NCBI GenBank assembly: GCA_902635845.1
Contig: CACPPK010000001.1
Location: 158,070 to 222,069, forward strand
Origin: an uncultured Pelagibacteraceae bacterium
GTDB lineage: Bacteria > Pseudomonadota > Alphaproteobacteria > Pelagibacterales > Pelagibacteraceae
Reading direction: 5' to 3'
DNA length: 64,000 nt
The notes below the pieces were generated by a model. It was not told where the DNA came from. It saw nothing but the letters and a program-made list of their open reading frames with translations, and did not search any database. Positions 55,984 to 64,000 of the stretch are shown here, piece by piece; position 1 is the stretch's first letter; every line of letters starts with the position of its first letter. Position numbers and translations under genes: made by a program.

Positions 55984-57108
55984 TTAAGCAATCATTTGTT
56001 TATGATTAATTTTTGCACTTAGTACTATACCAAAACCAATCATTGTAGCTAACATTGAAGAGCCACCATATGACATTATAGGCAATGGAGAGCCAACTAT
56101 AGGTAGTAATCCTAGAACCATAGATAGATTTACAACAATATAAATGAAAATTGCAAAAGCGTAGCCAAAACAAAAAAGTCTAGCAAAATTGCTTCTTGAA
56201 ATAGATCCTATTCTTATAATTCTAAAAATTATTATTGAGTATAGTATTAAAAGCCCTACCGAACCTACAAACCCAAACTCTTCTGAAAATAAAGTAAATA
56301 TAAAATCTGTATGTTTTTCGGGTAAAAAATCTAAATAACTCTGCGTCCCTTTTAAAAAGCCCTTTCCATCAAGACCGCCTGAGCCAATAGCTATTTTTGA
56401 TTGTATAATTTGGTATCCTGCACCTAAGGGATCTCTGTCCGGGTCTAAAAAAGTAAGTATTCTTAGTTTTTGATAAGGTTTTAAGAATGAAATTATAAAT
56501 GGGAGTGAAATTAAGAAAGTAATAAATGAATAAATAAAATATTTAACTTTTACTCCTCCTAGCCATAATATAATTAATCCACTTAATGCAATTAGTATTG
56601 AGGTGCCAAGATCAGGCTGAGAAACTACAAAAATAGTTGGAATTAATATTATCGATAATACAATTGTGATACTAGTAAATGAATTTACATTTTCTATTTT
56701 TAATCTGTGATAATATTTAGCAAGACACATTATAATCGCTATTTTCATTAATTCAGATGGCTGAAGTACAAATAAATATACATCCATCCATCTTTGTGAA
56801 CCTGATGCCTTTATTCCAAAAAAAGATACATAAATTAATAAAAGTATTACTATAATATAAATAATGTATGAAAAATTATGCCAAAATTTTATATTAAAAA
56901 AAGCTATAAAAATCATTAAAGGGAAAAAAACCGTGAGTTTTACAAAATGATTTTTAGTGTGAAAAAGTATTTCACCTCCATCTGTTGAATACATTACAAA
57001 TACACTTATTGCAGAAAGAAGGAGAACCGAAATTAACAATATATAATCTAGGTTTTTTATTTTTTGTAATAAAGTAAGCTCATTATTTAACCTATTATGT
57101 TGAAACAT
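55984..57108 (-). CDS. rodA: Rod shape-determining SEDS protein
   Basis: QPDLGTSILIALSGLIILWLGG, FLDPDRDPLGAGYQIIQSKIAIGSGGLDGKGFLKGTQSYLDFLPEKHTDFIFTLFSEEFGFVG. Confidence 0.95.
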   Translation of the reverse strand: MFQHNRLNNELTLLQKIKNLDYILLISVLLLSAISVFVMYSTDGGEILFHTKNHFVKLTVFFPLMIFIAFFNIKFWHNFSYIIYIIVILLLIYVSFFGIKASGSQRWMDVYLFVLQPSELMKIAIIMCLAKYYHRLKIENVNSFTSITIVLSIILIPTIFVVSQPDLGTSILIALSGLIILWLGGVKVKYFIYSFITFLISLPFIISFLKPYQKLRILTFLDPDRDPLGAGYQIIQSKIAIGSGGLDGKGFLKGTQSYLDFLPEKHTDFIFTLFSEEFGFVGSVGLLILYSIIIFRIIRIGSISRSNFARLFCFGYAFAIFIYIVVNLSMVLGLLPIVGSPLPIMSYGGSSMLATMIGFGIVLSAKINHKQMIA

Positions 57109-59031
57109 TTAAATAGTTATCCTTTCGAAATTCGATTGTTTATTTCTTAAATCATGCCTATCAATAATTAATTTAAATAATTTTTTAGCAATTGGTGCCG
57201 CTGCTTTACTACCAGAACCACCATGTTCAACAATTATACTTAGTGCATATCTTGGATTTATGTACGGACCATATGCAACGTATAGAGCATGATCTCTATC
57301 TTTGTAAGGTATTTGCTCTAATTCTAAATCTAATTCTCTTTCTCTTTTACTTATTCTCTTAACCTGAGCCGTTCCAGTTTTCCCTGCAAATTGATATTTA
57401 GGATCATCAATTCTCGACTTATAAGAGGTTCCAAATCTTTCATTGGTTGAACTAAACATTGCCTCCTGAACAATTTTTATATTTTTTTTGTCTTTAAATA
57501 ATTTTTTATCCAATAAAGAGTCTGAGTTAGTGTCAAATAATAGCCCACTTTCCATTGATTGCTTTGCATCTTCGTATGATATTGGATTGTTATCTACAAT
57601 TATTTTTGGTTTGATCGCATATCCTCCATTTGCTATTTGTGCTGTCATCATACAGAGTTGTAGAGGGGTTGATTGTATATAACCTTGACCAATACCTGTT
57701 ATTAAAGTCTCACCTAACACCCAACCCTTGCCAAGGTTATTTTTTTTCCATTTCGTATTTGGGAATAGTCCTTTTTTTTCATTATCAAAATAGTTACCGA
57801 GCACTTTTTTACCTAAGCCAAATTTTTCAGCTGTAACATTCAATCGATCTACACCTAACAATCTTGCAACTTCATAAAAATAAGTATCACATGATTGTTT
57901 CATTGCATTTTTTAAGCTAACCCAACCATGACCCTTTTCCTTCCAGCAATGAAATGTTTGACCATACAACTCCATTTTTCCAGTACATTTAACTTTAAAC
58001 TTTGTGTCGATTACATTATTTTCTAAAGCGGAGAGTGCAACGATTGGTTTTATAGTTGAGCCTGGAGAGTATAGACCTGAAAGAGTTTTATTAATTAAAG
58101 GTTTTAAGGGATTATTTCTAATTAATTGCCACTCATCTTGACTTATACCAAACAAAAATAAATTTGGATCATAAGATGGAGATGAATACAGCGCAATAAT
58201 ATCTCCAGTATAAATATCCATTACACTTATAGATCCTGCCTTTTCATTCAACAATTCTCCACATGCCTTTTGTATTTCAGTATCAACAGTTAAACGTATT
58301 TGTGATCCTTGCTGTCCTTTTTGATGTTCTAATTGATTAATTCTTTTACCATATGCATTGACCTCATATCTTTGTATTGCATTTGTTCCAATTAAGTGAT
58401 TTTCAAGTCTTTTCTCTAAGCCCAGTTTTCCAATTTTCATCCCAGGTACAAATCTTTCTTGAATTATCTGATTGTTTAAAATTTCTTGTTCGTTTGGTTG
58501 GCTCACATATCCAAGAACATGTGTATATACATCATTAAATGGATAGTTTCTTGAGATTGTCATTACAGGTTTAACACCTACAAGATCGTATAAATAGTTA
58601 TTAATTTTTACAAATTGACCCCAGCTCAAATTTTCTGAAACAATGATACTATCCCAGGGTTTAAGCTCTGCTTTTAATTTATTTATCTTTGCAATTTTTT
58701 TATCACTTAAATTTAAAAGATTTTTTAATCTCACCAATAAATAATTAAAATTCTCAACTTGTTCTGGAATTATATGTAGTTGGTAAACTTTTAAATTGCC
58801 CGCAATTACGTTACCAAAGTAGTCTACTATGTTTCCTCTTGTAGGTGGAAGTTTCCACTCTCTAATTCTATTTTTATCAGACAGTGTGAGATATTTTTTG
58901 TTTTCATTTATTTGTAAAGAAAATAAACGTGCAATAATTCCAACAAACACTAATATTTTTGCAGTTCCGATTATAAACATCCTTCTATTAATGACGTCAG
59001 TTTTTCTTATTCCTGAATTAGATTTAATCAT
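57109..59031 (-). CDS. mrdA: Penicillin-binding protein 2
   Basis: LPPTRGNIVDYFGN, YSPGSTIKPIVALSALE (SxxK), SCDTYFYEVA, FAGKTGTAQV (KTG). Confidence 0.95.
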   Translation of the reverse strand: MIKSNSGIRKTDVINRRMFIIGTAKILVFVGIIARLFSLQINENKKYLTLSDKNRIREWKLPPTRGNIVDYFGNVIAGNLKVYQLHIIPEQVENFNYLLVRLKNLLNLSDKKIAKINKLKAELKPWDSIIVSENLSWGQFVKINNYLYDLVGVKPVMTISRNYPFNDVYTHVLGYVSQPNEQEILNNQIIQERFVPGMKIGKLGLEKRLENHLIGTNAIQRYEVNAYGKRINQLEHQKGQQGSQIRLTVDTEIQKACGELLNEKAGSISVMDIYTGDIIALYSSPSYDPNLFLFGISQDEWQLIRNNPLKPLINKTLSGLYSPGSTIKPIVALSALENNVIDTKFKVKCTGKMELYGQTFHCWKEKGHGWVSLKNAMKQSCDTYFYEVARLLGVDRLNVTAEKFGLGKKVLGNYFDNEKKGLFPNTKWKKNNLGKGWVLGETLITGIGQGYIQSTPLQLCMMTAQIANGGYAIKPKIIVDNNPISYEDAKQSMESGLLFDTNSDSLLDKKLFKDKKNIKIVQEAMFSSTNERFGTSYKSRIDDPKYQFAGKTGTAQVKRISKRERELDLELEQIPYKDRDHALYVAYGPYINPRYALSIIVEHGGSGSKAAAPIAKKLFKLIIDRHDLRNKQSNFERITI

Positions 59032-59542
59032 TTGCTTGGTAGGAAATTCTTTCGTTTAAAAAATTAAAAAATACAAAAAAAATTGGATAAAATAAGAAGG
59101 TAAAACCTGAGTTAATTAAATAATTTATGTAATCAACTTCAATTAAAAAAACTAAATCTAAAATAATAACTTGAATGGAGTTTATTAATAAAATTGTGAA
59201 CAATAATGATATCCAGTCTTTTATAAAATTTGGTGATAATGTAATATTCCTTATATAAGCGGTGACTGAACAAAGAATTAGATAACAAAAACTACTAATT
59301 CCTATTGGTATTCCTATAACAACATCATTGATTATACCTGCAAAAAAAATAGCGAGATATCCTAATTGATCAGGATTTCTTAAAGTCCAAAAGAAAATTA
59401 ATAAATGAACAAAATTAAAAGCAAAATAATCAAGTTTTAGGTAATTAAAATCAAATTCATTAAATACAGAAAAAAATAACATTATTATAGGCAAATAAGA
59501 TATAAATATTCTGAAAAAAGGACTTTTGTTGAGTGAAGACAT
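59024..59542 (-). CDS. mreD: Rod shape-determining protein MreD
   Basis: Small multi-TM protein between mreC and mrdA; AIFFAGIINDVVIGIPIGISSF. Confidence 0.85.
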   Translation of the reverse strand: MSSLNKSPFFRIFISYLPIIMLFFSVFNEFDFNYLKLDYFAFNFVHLLIFFWTLRNPDQLGYLAIFFAGIINDVVIGIPIGISSFCYLILCSVTAYIRNITLSPNFIKDWISLLFTILLINSIQVIILDLVFLIEVDYINYLINSGFTFLFYPIFFVFFNFLNERISYQAND

Positions 59543-60390
59543 TATTCCTCTCCCTCAAATTTATAAGAGATTATTTTTACATAATTTAACTGGGTGAAAT
59601 CAGAAAAAAAATTAATTTGTCCATTCGAACTACTATCAATTTTTCCTATTGGTATCCCTGGCTTAAATAACCCTCCAAGTCCAGACGTGTAGGCAATAAT
59701 TTCTTTATTTTTAAATCCTTCTTTATAATCTATTTGAGTATGTTCGATTGTTCCAAAATTGCCTCCAGTACCAGAAACTACTGACTGTATATCATCTGGC
59801 TCTAAAACAGAGGGTATTTTACTATTTAGATCAGACAAAAGTAATGCTCGAGAATTACTATAATTTACCTCAATAATTTGTCCTACTAAATAAACTTCAT
59901 CAATAACGGCCATTCCAATTTTTACTTTATCCTTTGTGCCTTTATTTAATACTACTGATTTTAAATATGGACTATCTTTATCAATTAAAACTCTGGCAAA
60001 TATTTCCTCTGAATTTATGCTTTCATCAAGTAACTCTCTAAGTTTTTTATTTTCCGTAGTTAAAAACTCATTTTGTAATTTTAGTTGCTCAGAATTTTCT
60101 ATTTCAATTAATTCTTTCTGGTGATTTTCATATAAATCCATATGTGATTTAAATTTTAAATTTATTTCTTTTAATTTATTTTCTGGAATTGATGCTATAT
60201 GAGATGATATATAAATTACTTCATTGATACCTAATTTTATGACTTGTATTGCTTTAAAATTAAGATTGCTTAAGACAATTACAAAAATCGATAAAAAAAT
60301 TAAAGTGAGTAAAGAAAATTTTTGTTTATCTTTTTTTTTTAAAAAAGCTGACCTAATGGCAATTACAAAATCATCTCTGCCAGTAGCCAT
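59542..60390 (-). CDS. mreC: Rod shape-determining protein MreC
   Basis: N-terminal TM, coiled coil, VLNKGTKDKVKIGMAVIDE...LVGQIIEV; position after mreB. Confidence 0.9.
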   Translation of the reverse strand: MATGRDDFVIAIRSAFLKKKDKQKFSLLTLIFLSIFVIVLSNLNFKAIQVIKLGINEVIYISSHIASIPENKLKEINLKFKSHMDLYENHQKELIEIENSEQLKLQNEFLTTENKKLRELLDESINSEEIFARVLIDKDSPYLKSVVLNKGTKDKVKIGMAVIDEVYLVGQIIEVNYSNSRALLLSDLNSKIPSVLEPDDIQSVVSGTGGNFGTIEHTQIDYKEGFKNKEIIAYTSGLGGLFKPGIPIGKIDSSSNGQINFFSDFTQLNYVKIISYKFEGEE

Positions 60391-60395
60391 TTTTC

Positions 60396-63001
<2,606 letters not shown>

Positions 63002-63103
63002 AACTAAAATTTTAGAAAATCTATAATACAATCTATGAGAGAGATTGCAAAATAATTAGTTAAATAATCACTTTTAATGGACCATTTTAGGCTTACGAAA
63101 AAA

Positions 63104-64000
63104 TTAATTATAAATAGACTCAATTTTAGGCATTAATCGTAAAAGTTCTTTTGTGTATTCATGTATTGGTTTTAAAAATAAATGCTCAGTGTTTGAAACT
63201 TCACATAATTTACCATCTTTTAAGACTCCAATTCTATCACACATCTGTCTAACAACAGGTAGGTCATGACTAATAAACAAAATTGTTAAATTTAATTGTT
63301 CTTGAAGATCTTTAAGTAAATTTAATATTTGGGCTTGGATACTTACATCCAAAGCAGAGGTAGGTTCATCACAAACTAAAAGTCTTGGTTGTGTGGCAAG
63401 TGCTCTTGCTATTGATATTCTCTGTCTCTGTCCTCCTGAAAATTCATGCGGATATCGATCTGCAGATTTTTGAGTTAATTCTACAGACTCTAGCAGATCA
63501 TAAATATAATTATTTAAATCTAAAGTAGATATAGATGGATTGTGAAGTGTAATTGGTTCTGCAATTATATCTCTTACTTTTAACCTTCCATTTAGTGAAG
63601 AATAAGGATCTTGAAATATCATTTGAATTTGTTTTCTAAATTTCATTAATTCAGATCTTTGTTTAATTTTTGTTATACAAACGTTGTCAAAGAAGATATC
63701 ACCAGATGTAGGTTTAAATAAATTTACAATCATTTTAGCAATTGTAGATTTTCCACTCCCACTTTCTCCAACTAAACCAAAAGATTCGCCCTCTTTTATT
63801 TCAAATGAAACATTATTAACAGCCATTACAGAATTTTTAGAATTTTCAGAGAAAAAGTTATCATCAAAACTTTTATTTAAATTTTTAATCTGAACTAAAT
63901 CTTGATTTATAATTTCTTTCTTTGACCATCTATTTAATATTTTGATATTATTTTCTTTTTTATTGTTGTTTTCTTTTTCTACAATGACAAATCTTGAAAT
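63104..64000 (-). CDS. Peptide-type ABC transporter ATP-binding protein, open at the right window edge
   Basis: GESGSGKST, FSGGQRQRISIARALA, CDEPTSALD. Manual reading shows no stop upstream of 63826 to 64000 (...NRWSKKEIINQDLVQIKNLNKSFDDNFFSENSKNSVMAVNNVSF), so the gene starts outside the window. Confidence 0.85.
   Translation of the reverse strand: MSRFVIVEKENNNKKENNIKILNRWSKKEIINQDLVQIKNLNKSFDDNFFSENSKNSVMAVNNVSFEIKEGESFGLVGESGSGKSTIAKMIVNLFKPTSGDIFFDNVCITKIKQRSELMKFRKQIQMIFQDPYSSLNGRLKVRDIIAEPITLHNPSISTLDLNNYIYDLLESVELTQKSADRYPHEFSGGQRQRISIARALATQPRLLVCDEPTSALDVSIQAQILNLLKDLQEQLNLTILFISHDLPVVRQMCDRIGVLKDGKLCEVSNTEHLFLKPIHEYTKELLRLMPKIESIYN

Overview
AT-rich, very compact window of about 64 kb. 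Gene content and style fit a streamlined marine alphaproteobacterium, probably SAR11/Pelagibacterales (lineage is inference). No tRNA, rRNA, CRISPR, transposase or phage gene was recognised. From left to right: an ArgE-like deacetylase (cut by the left edge), ALDH and ureohydrolase; a secreted HExxH protein paired with a cyclophilin; a FadB/FadN-like enzyme; a polyamine-type ABC transporter (potA, D, B, C order) next to an ectoine-hydrolase/EutA pair; a DMT/HIBADH/ALDH/GDPD operon; and a quaternary-amine region holding a gamma-butyrobetaine-hydroxylase-like enzyme, ProXWV, SDR, GFA, L-carnitine dehydrogenase, BKACE and a betainyl-CoA thioesterase. The thioesterase is tightly linked to a TauD-type dioxygenase, a PhnZ/TmpB-like HD oxygenase and a GMC oxidoreductase. 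Next come a ureohydrolase, DMT, 2OG oxygenase and short MetE-like protein; an uncharacterised LLM/DUF1185/alpha-beta-hydrolase/ALDH operon; two Liv-type ABC systems; a GlaH/CsiD-like glutarate hydroxylase; AzlCD; stress and redox genes; and the leuA-mreBCD-mrdA-rodA block. The best candidate for undescribed biology is the thioesterase-TauD-PhnZ-like-GMC operon (24568-27979) divergent from the carnitine genes. It may be a second oxidative route feeding glycine betaine, possibly from a trimethylammonio-phosphonate. Other notable items are terminator hairpins after substrate-binding-protein genes, two un-called tiny ORFs (23 aa and 13 aa), and repeated overlapping convergent gene ends. All family calls are from memory and motif recognition; no searches were run.
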